Of a DNA stretch of 64,000 nt, positions 9,556-18,901 are shown one piece after another. The notes under the pieces are model-generated. The model was not told the origin of the DNA. It did no database searches and saw nothing but the letters and a program-made list of their open reading frames with translations. Location of the stretch: positions 501,001 through 565,000 of the forward strand of contig NZ_JACHVC010000012.1 of assembly GCF_014230145.1 (NCBI RefSeq). The letters are read 5' to 3'. The stretch is from Pelagicoccus albus (lineage in GTDB: Bacteria; Verrucomicrobiota; Verrucomicrobiia; Opitutales; Opitutaceae). Both the position numbers and the translations under genes were made by a program. How positions within the stretch are numbered: position 1 is the stretch's first letter; the number at the start of each line of letters is the position of its first letter.

Positions 9556-9585
9556 CGTTGGCAAGGCTGCTTGAAGCGGTATTTG

Positions 9586-12500
9586 TCAATTAAGCTCGAA
9601 CACCACAAGCGGTCCTTCGGAGGTTCCCACCAACAATTCAAGATTTCCGTCACCATTCAAATCGGCGCAGCCCAGCGACCTCGGGTAACCTTCCAATTCT
9701 AAACCGGAATCGTAAGGCATAAGGGCCGTAAATTCTGCGTTAGGTCCACCCAACAAAAAGCTAATGTGTCCACGCAGTCGGCGACCCGCCCATGAATTCG
9801 GTGGCAGTGGTTCATGAGCGATCACCAAATCATCCCAGCCATCCTGATTGAAGTCCGCCACCAGAAGATCTTTGGCGATCCCGATTTGAGCCTCTCGAGG
9901 CAACTCTCGAATTTCGAACTTCATGTCTTCAACCTGCAGCAATAGCAGGCTTCGGTTCTCAACCATCCAATACTTCTCGAACGCCGTATCTAGGTTTGGA
10001 AAAATCTCCTCTATCGTTTTTCGAGCGTACTCTTCATAGGTCGAGGTATTTGCAGCTATTTCGGCTGCAAAAGATTTAGCGGCGATATTTCTAGTCTCCA
10101 TCGCCCTGAGCTCCCCTTCCACCGTTTCAGCCAAGAGCTGAGCTCCAACACCATCCCTCTTCTGAAAAAACAAAGCCACTGGCTCCTCGGAGTTTGGTTT
10201 GTATTTCGAGTTTTGTCCTATGTTTCCCAGCACGATATCGATACGACCATCGCCATCAAAGTCCCCGCTTTCCACTGATCGCCAAAGTCCATGCATGTCA
10301 CGAGCAGGCATGGCTCCGTCATTTCTAAGCAAAGTCGAACTACGATTTTCCCAAAGGATAGGAACACCCCAATCGTTCACTTGTACCAAATCCAAGTCGC
10401 CGTCCGCATCGACATCGACAGACAACAACTCCGAAACCTTGCCAGACTTCGCAAAAGCTCGGCTAAAGTCGCTTAGCTCATCGAGCTCGAAACCTTCCTC
10501 CGTTCGCAACCAAACAGCATTATCCCCACTACTTGGATACGCGTCCTTGTTTGTCCCTCCTCCAATAACGAGGTCCAAATCGCCATCGGAATCGACATCT
10601 AGAAAGGCATGCCCACGTGATGCAATCGAAGGTGCGGGAAACGAATCGTATTCCAATTTTTCGAATTCGAGATCCTCCCCCTGAAGGTAAATTCTGTCTC
10701 TGTAAAATTCGCTACCTTCGTCCAACTCCATACTCCCCGCCAAAACGAGCAGATCTAGGTCGCCATCCGAATCGTAATCGAAAAAGGATAAGCCACTGTC
10801 TTCGCTATCGTAGTCGTCGTAAAATACATCCGACTCTACGAGCTCGAGCGAGCTGCCATTATCGTTTCTAAAGACCCGAGTCTCTTGTCCGGTTGATCCG
10901 CCCATAACCACATCCATCCAACCGTCACCATCCAAATCAGCTGTCGAGATAAAAGGTCCTTCCCACGTTTCGTCAAACGGTAGCAAAGCTTGCTTTCCAA
11001 ATACATCGTAAAACTCTTCCTCGCTTTCAGTATCGTCCGGTACCTCAATCGAACTAATGGAAAACAGGGTCCGATGTTCAGGTTCAGCTTCTTCTTCCGT
11101 ATTCGCTTCTTTTATACGATAAAAGGTCCCCAGAGGGAGGTTCTCGATTTCTTGACAAGCTCCACTAGGCCAGTCGATCCGGAGAGTCTCTATCGATTCC
11201 GCATCCTCAAATGAGAAATGAACAATCGCTTCGTCCTGAGACATGTAACCACGCGTCGAGGTCAATTCACGCGTCTGCACCTGCCCGTTGGAACGAGCCG
11301 TCACTTTCGCGCCATATCCATAACGATTGCTCTCAGAACCTTCCAATCGGATTACAACACGATTTCCTTGGACGCTACGATTACGATAGAGTGTGGGCGG
11401 AGCGTTAAGGTTATTGATCAGCAAATCCAAATCTCCGTCCCGATCGAAGTCTGCAAAACTTGCTGCAAAGCTAATCCCGTTCAAATCCAAGCCCCACTCT
11501 TCTCCTACAGGGACAAACTCCAACGAACCTAGATTACGAAATGCCAAGTTGTCTTCCAGCAGCGGCGGGCTATTTTCGTAGGCTCGAATTCGTTGCATCA
11601 CGCTACGAGCGTTACCCATACGGTTTGATAGATCCGTATTGTGGAACTCACGGATCATACCGGTCGAAAAATAAGCGTCCAAGCTTCCGTCGTTATCCAT
11701 GTCGACCAACCGTACCGCCCAGGTCCACCCTGTCGCTTGCAGCCCGGCTAGCTGGGCAACCTCCGCAAATTGGCTAGGCCCTATTTTCAGGGACAACATA
11801 TTATACATGTACTGGCTCACTTTCGTCTTCGATATTCCGAGCAAGTACGAGCCTTGGGTGCCCACAGAAACATGGTGCTTCACGTGGTCGGGCGAAGCCA
11901 TGTCGGCGACCATGAAATCAATGTGCCCATCATTGTTGATGTCTCCCAGATCCGCACCCATACCGAAATAGGGAGCGCTTACGACGACGTCTTCGATAAC
12001 ATCCGAAAATGTTTTATCCCCATTATTTCGATACAACTTGTCTGCGGGCTCGAAATCATTGGCCACGTAGAGGTCCGGTAAACCGTCTTCGTTAAAATCC
12101 CACCAGATCGCGGCGTGCCCTTGACCTCGACCATGGATTCCAGCCGATTCGGTGATGTCTACAAACTGTCCTCCCACATTCTCCAGCAACAGATCGGGCA
12201 TCCCCTCTGGCTTATTGGCTGACTCCAAAAAGTTGCACTGCAAATAGAGATCCATATCTCCATCACAGTCGAAATCCGCAAACGACGGAGAATTGGTACC
12301 TGTATTGATTGCGAGTCCCCACTCCTCCGATACGTCATCGAATCTACCAGTCCCATCGTTTAGGAAAAGCTGATTCGGAGACCCCACGTAACAAGTGTAG
12401 AGATCCAGATCGCCATCATTATCGATATCGACAAACGAGGCGCCCGAACCGAAGCCTTTGGTTCCCGCAACTCCCGCCGACTCTGTCACATCCTCAAAGC

Positions 12501-12849
12501 GGAAGTCACCAGAGTTCAGATACAAGCTATTCGCAGAATCTTTGCTGACTAGATATATATCGGGCAATTCGTCCCCATTAACATCACCCACGATCGCGGC
12601 AGTCCCGATGCTACCATTGTAGTACTGATGCCAATAACGCTTCCACGCTTCCGGATGGCTATATTCGTTGATAGACGTCAGGCCCGATTGCTCCGAGCTG
12701 ATCGTTTCGAAGAGCGGTCCGGCGTATTCAGAGGAGCCCACCAAAGCTAGAGGTTCCGAACTCAGATTAGATCTGGGCTGCCCCGAGCAAGGGGACATAA
12801 GGGCAAAGCCGGCCAGTAAGAGCGTTAGGCAAGGGGTAGAGTTGCTCAT
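9586..12849 (-). CDS. Secreted FG-GAP/VCBS repeat protein with central UnbV-ASPIC domain
   Basis: A protein of 1087 residues with an N-terminal secretion signal (hydrophobic stretch SNSTPCLTLLLAGFALMSPC). Many repeats of the type D-x-D-x-D-G-x-x-D (DNDGDLDLY, DFDRDGDLDLL, DLDGDGWMDVV) mark calcium-binding FG-GAP/VCBS blades. At about residues 488-580 lies an UnbV/ASPIC domain (GNRVVIRLEGSESNRYGYGAKV ... LRIDWPSG shortened), after which a second set of blades runs to the C terminus. ASPIC usually closes such proteins, so the two-propeller layout is unusual. I chose the ATG at 12849; ATG 12861 and GTG 12873 are alternatives. Its neighbours are a TPR lipoprotein downstream and a lipoprotein upstream. 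The likely role is binding at the cell surface or periplasm; no enzyme function can be claimed. Confidence 0.85.
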   Translation of the reverse strand: MSNSTPCLTLLLAGFALMSPCSGQPRSNLSSEPLALVGSSEYAGPLFETISSEQSGLTSINEYSHPEAWKRYWHQYYNGSIGTAAIVGDVNGDELPDIYLVSKDSANSLYLNSGDFRFEDVTESAGVAGTKGFGSGASFVDIDNDGDLDLYTCYVGSPNQLFLNDGTGRFDDVSEEWGLAINTGTNSPSFADFDCDGDMDLYLQCNFLESANKPEGMPDLLLENVGGQFVDITESAGIHGRGQGHAAIWWDFNEDGLPDLYVANDFEPADKLYRNNGDKTFSDVIEDVVVSAPYFGMGADLGDINNDGHIDFMVADMASPDHVKHHVSVGTQGSYLLGISKTKVSQYMYNMLSLKIGPSQFAEVAQLAGLQATGWTWAVRLVDMDNDGSLDAYFSTGMIREFHNTDLSNRMGNARSVMQRIRAYENSPPLLEDNLAFRNLGSLEFVPVGEEWGLDLNGISFAASFADFDRDGDLDLLINNLNAPPTLYRNRSVQGNRVVIRLEGSESNRYGYGAKVTARSNGQVQTRELTSTRGYMSQDEAIVHFSFEDAESIETLRIDWPSGACQEIENLPLGTFYRIKEANTEEEAEPEHRTLFSISSIEVPDDTESEEEFYDVFGKQALLPFDETWEGPFISTADLDGDGWMDVVMGGSTGQETRVFRNDNGSSLELVESDVFYDDYDSEDSGLSFFDYDSDGDLDLLVLAGSMELDEGSEFYRDRIYLQGEDLEFEKLEYDSFPAPSIASRGHAFLDVDSDGDLDLVIGGGTNKDAYPSSGDNAVWLRTEEGFELDELSDFSRAFAKSGKVSELLSVDVDADGDLDLVQVNDWGVPILWENRSSTLLRNDGAMPARDMHGLWRSVESGDFDGDGRIDIVLGNIGQNSKYKPNSEEPVALFFQKRDGVGAQLLAETVEGELRAMETRNIAAKSFAAEIAANTSTYEEYARKTIEEIFPNLDTAFEKYWMVENRSLLLLQVEDMKFEIRELPREAQIGIAKDLLVADFNQDGWDDLVIAHEPLPPNSWAGRRLRGHISFLLGGPNAEFTALMPYDSGLELEGYPRSLGCADLNGDGNLELLVGTSEGPLVVFELN

Positions 12850-12936
12850 TGCCTCGATCATCTCCCTCAACACCCTCTTGGCCGCAAGCCCTTTTTGGAC
12901 TTGTCGTCTTTAAACGCTCAGCGAATCTGACCGGTC

Positions 12937-14067
12937 TTAGGAATCACGAAAATGCCGAGAGAGTAAGTCCCGGGTTTCCTCGGCGATCGACAAGGCCAAA
13001 AGATCCGCCATGTCCACAAACTCTGGATCTTCAGGCTCGGAAAACTCGAGCTCCTGACCCTCTACTGCCCGCTGATCGCCCTCGAGCAAATCCCAACGAG
13101 CGCTCCACTTGCTCCGACCTACAAAGCTTCGAATGTAGACAGCCTCGCCTTCAGGACCGGAGAATATTCGCAGCTTAACTGGACAGGTCGCGCTAACGGC
13201 CTTTTCCCGTTTATAGAGTTTTGCAAAAACCTCGATCGGGTCCGCCCCGTTGGCGTTCGCAGAGGGATTTACAATCCGACTGAACTCTTGCTTGCCGACC
13301 TCCCGCTCGGTCCGGGACAAAGACAGTTCCCCAATGCTCAACTCCAAGTACCGAGAAGCCGGATACTCACCCAATTGGGAACTCGGTACGAAACGTACAA
13401 ACTGGTGAATTGGCCGCTCTTGCAATACCTCAATTAAAGCGGTCGCCAAGCGAGTAGGATTGACTCCGTGCCCCTCGCCTACGACCTCGTCAACGCCCAC
13501 CCAAAGAGTTCCCTGACGAAGGGCTTCCGACAGCTTTTGCTGCAAGTCCTGCCTAGAGCCGACATAGCGCAAGGCGACCTCATAGTGGTAGTGAGCCTCC
13601 CGAGCCTGATAAAGATCGCCACTGGCCATCAGCTCGTCGCCAGCGGATTCGCGAGCTTGGGCAGCGTCCAACCTCGCTCCTTCCAATTCCGCGTGGTAAT
13701 AATTGATTTCAATTCCTTTCTTGCCAGCGTACGGAGTCATGGCAGCGAGCGTGGATAGATCCTGCAGCGTTTCGTAAGCCAGCACTATCCGCTCGAAGCG
13801 AAATGGATCGGTCAGATCAGCTTTCGCCAACTTGAGCTTGCCCAACCACTCCTCTCTAGCTTGCGGGTATGCCCGCAGGAAAACCTCTGCCGCCTTCTGG
13901 TTGTTGGCGTTGCGAGACAAACGATCAGCGGAAAGTCGGGCCGCTTCCGTGTAGTCCCCCTCTCTAAATGCGTTTTCGCCGGTACTACAACCGAGGATAA
14001 AGACCGAGAGAAGTAAAGCCGTAGCTACCAAAGATCGTTTAAAAAAAGAGAGAGTCTGGAGGCGCAT
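12937..14067 (-). CDS. Putative lipoprotein of unknown function
   Basis: A 376-residue protein whose N terminus has basic residues, a hydrophobic core and an ILGC lipobox (Cys27), so it is very probably a lipoprotein. The mature part is charged and helix-rich (AFREGDYTEAARLSADRLSRN and following), like a divergent TPR unit, with a C-terminal half containing beta-type segments (ELSLSRTEREVGKQEF, YIRSFVGRSKWSARWDL) and the ending ETRDLLSRHFRDS. I do not recognise a named family. It is the first gene of a same-strand run with the FG-GAP/ASPIC gene (87 bases further on) and the TPR lipoprotein, which suggests a shared envelope role. Confidence 0.7.
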   Translation of the reverse strand: MRLQTLSFFKRSLVATALLLSVFILGCSTGENAFREGDYTEAARLSADRLSRNANNQKAAEVFLRAYPQAREEWLGKLKLAKADLTDPFRFERIVLAYETLQDLSTLAAMTPYAGKKGIEINYYHAELEGARLDAAQARESAGDELMASGDLYQAREAHYHYEVALRYVGSRQDLQQKLSEALRQGTLWVGVDEVVGEGHGVNPTRLATALIEVLQERPIHQFVRFVPSSQLGEYPASRYLELSIGELSLSRTEREVGKQEFSRIVNPSANANGADPIEVFAKLYKREKAVSATCPVKLRIFSGPEGEAVYIRSFVGRSKWSARWDLLEGDQRAVEGQELEFSEPEDPEFVDMADLLALSIAEETRDLLSRHFRDS

Positions 14068-14319
14068 ATCTAAGGAGGATGAAAAAAATCGGATGACCGA
14101 TAGAGAACCAGACGAAACGAGAAGGGCAACTATTCACTTTAGGATCAGACAAAACGAAAGCTAAACTGAAAAACGCTTGGCAGAACTCACCAAGAGACCG
14201 CTCCTCAATCGTACTGATTTTCCAATTACAGATCTGATCTATTCGAAACCCTGTCTGCTAGCCTGAAACGTCATTCCATGATTGCGCGATGTATCCGCCT
14301 CTGAACTATCGAGCACCTG

Positions 14320-15306
14320 ATGACGTCAATCTACATCGATGGGAAAAAGCTAGACCACGGATACCCGTTCGACCCTAGCTACGGCTATAGTCGAGAGGAC
14401 CTGCTGGCAATCGAAGCTCCACCAGAACCGGATGGCTTTGCCGAATTCTGGCAAAACCGCTACCAGCGAGCTCGCAACCAATCGCCCGATCCCCGCTTGA
14501 GCGACACAGGCAAACGGTTGGGAAACTGGAAGGTCTACGATTTGAGTTACCAATCAACCGACTCCTTCACCATAAACGGTTGGGCGCTCCTGCCGGAAAA
14601 CAGTCCGATACGCAGAAGTTTCCTCATCGGCCATGGTTACGGAGGCCGCGACGAACCCGATCCTCATCTGCCCTTCGAAGATGCTGCCTTGCTGTTCCCT
14701 TGCTCACGGGGGATTAGCCGCAGTCGAGCCCCGGGAATTCCTAGCGACCCAAACCAGCACGTCATTCACCAAATAGATGATCCAGACCGCTACATTATCG
14801 GCGGTTGTGTGGACGATATCTGGGTGGGGGTCAGCGCTATGTTGGAGCTCTTTCCAGAGACTGCCGGCAACGCGAACCTTCTAGGAATCAGCTTCTCTGG
14901 GGGTACCAATGCTCTGGCAGCTCCGTGGGAGGAACGAATTGCCCGCATGCATTCCAACGTTCCGACCTTCGGTCACCACCCCTTACGCATGAAACTTGCT
15001 ACCGTCGGCAGCGGCTCCGGAGTGCAACAATTTGAGCAGCGGAATCCGGGCGCCGCGACCCGAACGCTTTCCTTTTTCGACGCTGCCTCCACCGCAAAGT
15101 ATATGAAAACCGCCACTCACCTCGCATGCGCTCGTTTTGACCCCGCAGTCGCTCCTCCTGGGCAATTCGCCATCTACAACGCCCTGCCGGAATCTGTGCG
15201 TCAGCTCTTCACTTTGACCGCCGGCCATCACGAATACGCTAGTCAAAAAGAGGAAGACACGAGCCTGTTGCAGGAACTTCGCGAGTTCTTCACGCCAACC
15301 AAATAG
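14320..15306 (+). CDS. Acetyl xylan esterase-like hydrolase (AXE1/CE7-like)
   Basis: A 328-residue alpha/beta hydrolase without a signal peptide, so probably cytoplasmic. It matches the AXE1 (carbohydrate esterase 7, cephalosporin C deacetylase) fold: an N-terminal segment EPDGFAEFWQNRY, an oxyanion region GHGYGGRDEP, a nucleophile elbow GISFSGG at residues 189-195, a catalytic Asp at 274 in RFDPAVAPPGQ, and the His pair at 303-304 in AGHHEY. The elbow is slightly irregular compared with the usual GGSQGG, so either Ser191 or Ser193 is the nucleophile. The likely reaction is deacetylation of acetylated sugars or oligosaccharides. A second hydrolase gene follows after 23 bases, probably in the same transcript. 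Confidence 0.8.
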   Translation: MTSIYIDGKKLDHGYPFDPSYGYSREDLLAIEAPPEPDGFAEFWQNRYQRARNQSPDPRLSDTGKRLGNWKVYDLSYQSTDSFTINGWALLPENSPIRRSFLIGHGYGGRDEPDPHLPFEDAALLFPCSRGISRSRAPGIPSDPNQHVIHQIDDPDRYIIGGCVDDIWVGVSAMLELFPETAGNANLLGISFSGGTNALAAPWEERIARMHSNVPTFGHHPLRMKLATVGSGSGVQQFEQRNPGAATRTLSFFDAASTAKYMKTATHLACARFDPAVAPPGQFAIYNALPESVRQLFTLTAGHHEYASQKEEDTSLLQELREFFTPTK

Positions 15307-15329
15307 CAAATCTGGTAAAGTTAAGCACA

Positions 15330-16076
15330 GTGAATCGGGAATATCATAAGTGGTGGAGCCCTCGCCTAGAGAGGGAGATGGAGATGCTCGTCTTTGGAAA
15401 AGCAGGCCCTCGGGTTCTCGTTTTTCCCACGAGAGGAGGACGCTTCTACGAGTACGAAAACTTGGGACTGGTGGAGCAAGTTCGCGAGCAAATCGAAGCC
15501 GGGGAGCTGCAACTCTATTGCGTGGACAGCATAGACACCGAGAGCTTCTACTGCTGGTGGGCCCATCCCCACGGACGCGTCAAGCGCCACGAACGCTACG
15601 AGAGCTATATCCTAGACGAGGTGTTTCCTCTCATGGAGCTGAAAAACCCGGGTCAAAAAACGATTTCGCACGGATGCAGTTTGGGAGCTTTTCACGCCGC
15701 CAATATCGCTTTTCGTCATCCCGAACGATTCCACAAGCTTATCGCCTTTTCAGGACGCTTCGATCTGACCCTAGAAGTCGACGACTTCCGCAATCTCTTC
15801 GACGGCTACTACTGCGACGATGTTTTCTTCAATACGCCAACCCATTTCCTCCCAGGCCTGAATTGCGAGCAAAAGATGAAGGCCCTTCGTGAGATGGAAA
15901 TCACGCTAGTCATTGGCGATGAAGACCCATTCCGGGCCAACAATGAGCATCTTAGCCGCATCCTCTGGGACAAAGGGATTTGGCACGGACTCCATTACTG
16001 GAATGGTCGAGCTCATCGAGGCCGTTACTGGCGGGAGATGGTGCCTCATTTCCTGAGACCCAGCCAGTCTGCTTAA
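15330..16076 (+). CDS. Esterase of the esterase D/enterochelin esterase-like family
   Basis: A 248-residue alpha/beta hydrolase. The nucleophile elbow is GCSLG with Ser117, preceded by a beta strand (KTISH) and followed by AFHAANIAFRHPERF, as in PF00756 esterases. The catalytic Asp is probably in IGDEDPF and the His in GRAHRGRYW near the C terminus. The N-terminal segment with WWSPRLEREMEMLVFG is typical of a small bacterial subgroup annotated only as esterase. No secretion signal is seen. The start is a GTG at 15330, 23 bases after the AXE1-like gene, which implies co-transcription. The substrate is unknown. Confidence 0.8.
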   Translation: MNREYHKWWSPRLEREMEMLVFGKAGPRVLVFPTRGGRFYEYENLGLVEQVREQIEAGELQLYCVDSIDTESFYCWWAHPHGRVKRHERYESYILDEVFPLMELKNPGQKTISHGCSLGAFHAANIAFRHPERFHKLIAFSGRFDLTLEVDDFRNLFDGYYCDDVFFNTPTHFLPGLNCEQKMKALREMEITLVIGDEDPFRANNEHLSRILWDKGIWHGLHYWNGRAHRGRYWREMVPHFLRPSQSA

Positions 16077-16205
16077 TTGCAGCCTACCCCGCTTAGACGC
16101 GGCCCACTATTCGCCAGAGCGCTGAGTCCTATTCCTAATACTAATAAATACATTTTTGTCATTTATTCGCTGTATTAGAAACGCCGCTATTACTAAGTCT
16201 GCCCA

Positions 16206-17663
16206 ATGGTTAAAGATCTGACCTCCACCCCGCTGCCTCGGATCATCCAGGGCGGCATGGGCATCGCAATTTCTAGTTGGCGACTAGCCAGAGCAGTCGC
16301 AAACCGAGGCCAAATGGGTGTCGTCTCCGGTACTGCGATCGACCGCGTTGTTGCCTGTAGACTTCAGGAGGGGGACCGCGACGGCTCAATTCGCCAAGCC
16401 GCAGAAAGCTTCCCAGACAAAAACTTGGCCCAGCGCGTGATCGATCGCTGGTTCAAAGCCGATGGACTTGAAAAGCCTGGGGCCTACAAGCCAGTACCCA
16501 TGTTCAGCATTAACCCACCGAAAGCTCTGCTGGAACTGGCTACCTTCGCTTCTTTTTGCGAAGTCTGGCTGGCGAAGCATAAAGCATCCGGGCCAGTTGG
16601 AATCAACCTACTAGAAAAGATCCAAGCCCCCACATTGCCCATCCTCTACGGGGCTTTGCTCGCGGGAGTCGACGCGGTGCTAATGGGTGCGGGAATCCCT
16701 CGCGACGTTCCTGCCTTGATGGATCAACTTTGCCAGCACGAGGCATGTTCACTGAAATTGAACGTGGAAAACGGTGACGACGTACAGCTTCCCTTCGACC
16801 CCAAAATCGTCGAAACAAATGGAGCCCAAATAGAGCGGCCGAAATTCCTAGCTATCATCAGCTCACACGTTTTAGCCATGTCCCTCGCCCGCTCCGGCGG
16901 AGTTGACGGTTTTATTGTGGAAGGACCTATCGCCGGCGGCCACAACGCTGGACCACGAGGCTGGAAGGTGGAAAGCAACGAGGACCCCGTTTACGGGCCC
17001 AAAGACGAGGCGAACTTGGACCGAATCAAAGCCCTCAATCTACCTTTCTGGTTAGCTGGGGGACAAGACGACGCTTCCTCCCTTGCGAATGCAGAGGCTC
17101 TCGGAGCGAGCGGAATCCAAGTGGGAACCGCATTCGCTTTTTGTTCGGACTCTGGCATGGAAAACACCGTACGCCGCCGTGCCATCGCTTACGCAGTCGC
17201 GGACCAACTCAAGACTCGTACCGAGGGTAGAGGCTCCCCTACTGGTTATCCTTTCAAAACTCTCGACCTTCTCGGAACAGAGGGTGGCAGAGATGCAGCG
17301 GAGCGGGAACGCCAACCGTGCCTGCACGGGTATCTGCGAACCGCCTACCAAAAAGAAGATGGCAAAATCGGCTGGAGATGCGCCGCCGAGCCAGAGGCCG
17401 ACTACCTGAAAAAAGGTGGTGACGCCGAAGATTGCTCGGGACGTCGCTGTCTCTGCAACGGTTTGCTCGCGACAGCCGGGTTCCCTCACTCCATGAAGTC
17501 GGGCGGATTGGAATACCCGCTCGTTACCTCCGGAATCATGAGAGACCTCCCTCGCTTCCTAAACGGCAAAAGCGACTACGACGCCAACGACGTGATCGAC
17601 CTGCTTCTAGGCGGAGAACAGGGCTTGCACGACCAACGCGTCGCCAAAGTGGTCGCTTGCTAA
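16206..17663 (+). CDS. Nitronate monooxygenase-like flavoprotein (long form)
   Basis: A 485-residue TIM-barrel flavoprotein of the nitronate monooxygenase/2-nitropropane dioxygenase family. It starts with PRIIQGGMGIAIS, and has GQMGVVSGTAIDR, the later FMN/active-site segment GPIAGGHNAGPRG, and GGQDDASSLANAEALGASGIQVGTAFA, all family hallmarks. It is about 130 residues longer than the classic forms; the C-terminal extension contains a Cys cluster CSGRRCLCNGLLATAG, which I recognise from a long subfamily but cannot link to a function. It may detoxify nitronates or act as another FMN oxidoreductase. It converges on the MFS gene with 26 bases between stop codons. Confidence 0.85.
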   Translation: MVKDLTSTPLPRIIQGGMGIAISSWRLARAVANRGQMGVVSGTAIDRVVACRLQEGDRDGSIRQAAESFPDKNLAQRVIDRWFKADGLEKPGAYKPVPMFSINPPKALLELATFASFCEVWLAKHKASGPVGINLLEKIQAPTLPILYGALLAGVDAVLMGAGIPRDVPALMDQLCQHEACSLKLNVENGDDVQLPFDPKIVETNGAQIERPKFLAIISSHVLAMSLARSGGVDGFIVEGPIAGGHNAGPRGWKVESNEDPVYGPKDEANLDRIKALNLPFWLAGGQDDASSLANAEALGASGIQVGTAFAFCSDSGMENTVRRRAIAYAVADQLKTRTEGRGSPTGYPFKTLDLLGTEGGRDAAERERQPCLHGYLRTAYQKEDGKIGWRCAAEPEADYLKKGGDAEDCSGRRCLCNGLLATAGFPHSMKSGGLEYPLVTSGIMRDLPRFLNGKSDYDANDVIDLLLGGEQGLHDQRVAKVVAC

Positions 17664-17689
17664 GCGGCTTGCGGACCTCGATACGCGAG

Positions 17690-18901
17690 TCAGAGAGACA
17701 TCTGGCTCGTACCCTTTTCCCTCTTGATCTGCACAACTGAGAGGGCGAAAGCCGCTAGGACAAGCGGTGCGCAAAACAACAGCAGCGTTGTCCAGCCAAA
17801 GTTGAACAGAAACCAGCCAGCGGACAAGGACGCCACAGCCTGGAATCCAAAAACCGTGAAATCGTTCGCAGCCTGGGCCTTGAAACGTTCATGCGGCTCG
17901 TAGGCAGCCGGCAAAAGAGCAGTGCCGCAGGCAAAGAGGAAATTCCAGCCAATCCCCAAAAGAATCAACGCTCCCCAAAAGTGCACCAGCTCTTGGCCGA
18001 AAAGCCCGATCACCAAAACCCCGGCGTAAGCTACTGAGCCAACTAACATCAATCGGCCTTGCCCGACTCGATTCATGAGCCAGCCACTGAGAAGACTGGG
18101 CAAATACATAGCGACTATGTGGCCTTGGATTACCTGCTTGGTATCACTCAAACTGAAACCGCAAACTTCCCGCATGGTAAGTGGAGTTGCCGTCATGACA
18201 AAGCTCATCATCACGTAGCTCAGGGTGGCGGCAAAAGCGGCCACCAAAAAAGCCGGAGAGGCTACGATCTTGCCCAGCGAGCCGGTGGCCTGCACCAATT
18301 TTTGCTCCTTCATTTCTGGCTCTCGAAAGAGTGAAAAAAGAACCGCAGCCAAAAGGACCACTCCCGACTGAAGCAAAAACGATCCCGCAAAATTGTGCCC
18401 ACTCGCGACCAGATTTTGGCCCCAGACTCCAATTTCGGGCCCAAGGAAGGCCGAGACCAAACCTCCCCCCATAAAGACCGACAAGGCTGGCCCGTACTTT
18501 GCGGGATCCCCTACGCTTTCCAAAGCGGCAAATCGGAACTGCTGCCCAAACGCAGAAGCGATCCCCATCGAAAAGCCTGCTAAAACCAGAAGGACGAAAG
18601 ATCCACGGGTCGCCGCAAAATACCCCGCTAGGCAGCAGAGCAAAGCAAACGAGAACCCTAGGTATCCACCCCTCTTGCGACCCAGCTTCCTCATCAACAA
18701 CGCCGCCGGAATGCTTCCGCTCGCCGTTCCCATCACGATACAGGCGATAGGAAGAGTCGCCAAAGATTCCCAGGGTGCGATTTCCACAGCTAGAAGACTG
18801 CTCACAAGCACCATCATGGGCACGGCGCTCATGGCCAGAAATTGGCTGCCAGCCAAGATCCATACGTTTGCCGGTAATCCGCTAAGCCCCCTAAACCCCA
18901 T
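17690..18901 (-). CDS. MFS transporter
   Basis: About 403 residues in roughly 12 hydrophobic segments, with the loop MRKLGRKRGG after helix 2 as in the major facilitator superfamily, and a cytoplasmic middle loop (REPEMKEQKLVQATG). The substrate cannot be told. I placed the start at the ATG at 18901 because helix 1 begins soon after it; an upstream start at 18988 would add 29 residues including another hydrophobic stretch. The gene converges on the nitronate monooxygenase-like gene. Confidence 0.85.
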   Translation of the reverse strand: MGFRGLSGLPANVWILAGSQFLAMSAVPMMVLVSSLLAVEIAPWESLATLPIACIVMGTASGSIPAALLMRKLGRKRGGYLGFSFALLCCLAGYFAATRGSFVLLVLAGFSMGIASAFGQQFRFAALESVGDPAKYGPALSVFMGGGLVSAFLGPEIGVWGQNLVASGHNFAGSFLLQSGVVLLAAVLFSLFREPEMKEQKLVQATGSLGKIVASPAFLVAAFAATLSYVMMSFVMTATPLTMREVCGFSLSDTKQVIQGHIVAMYLPSLLSGWLMNRVGQGRLMLVGSVAYAGVLVIGLFGQELVHFWGALILLGIGWNFLFACGTALLPAAYEPHERFKAQAANDFTVFGFQAVASLSAGWFLFNFGWTTLLLFCAPLVLAAFALSVVQIKREKGTSQMSL

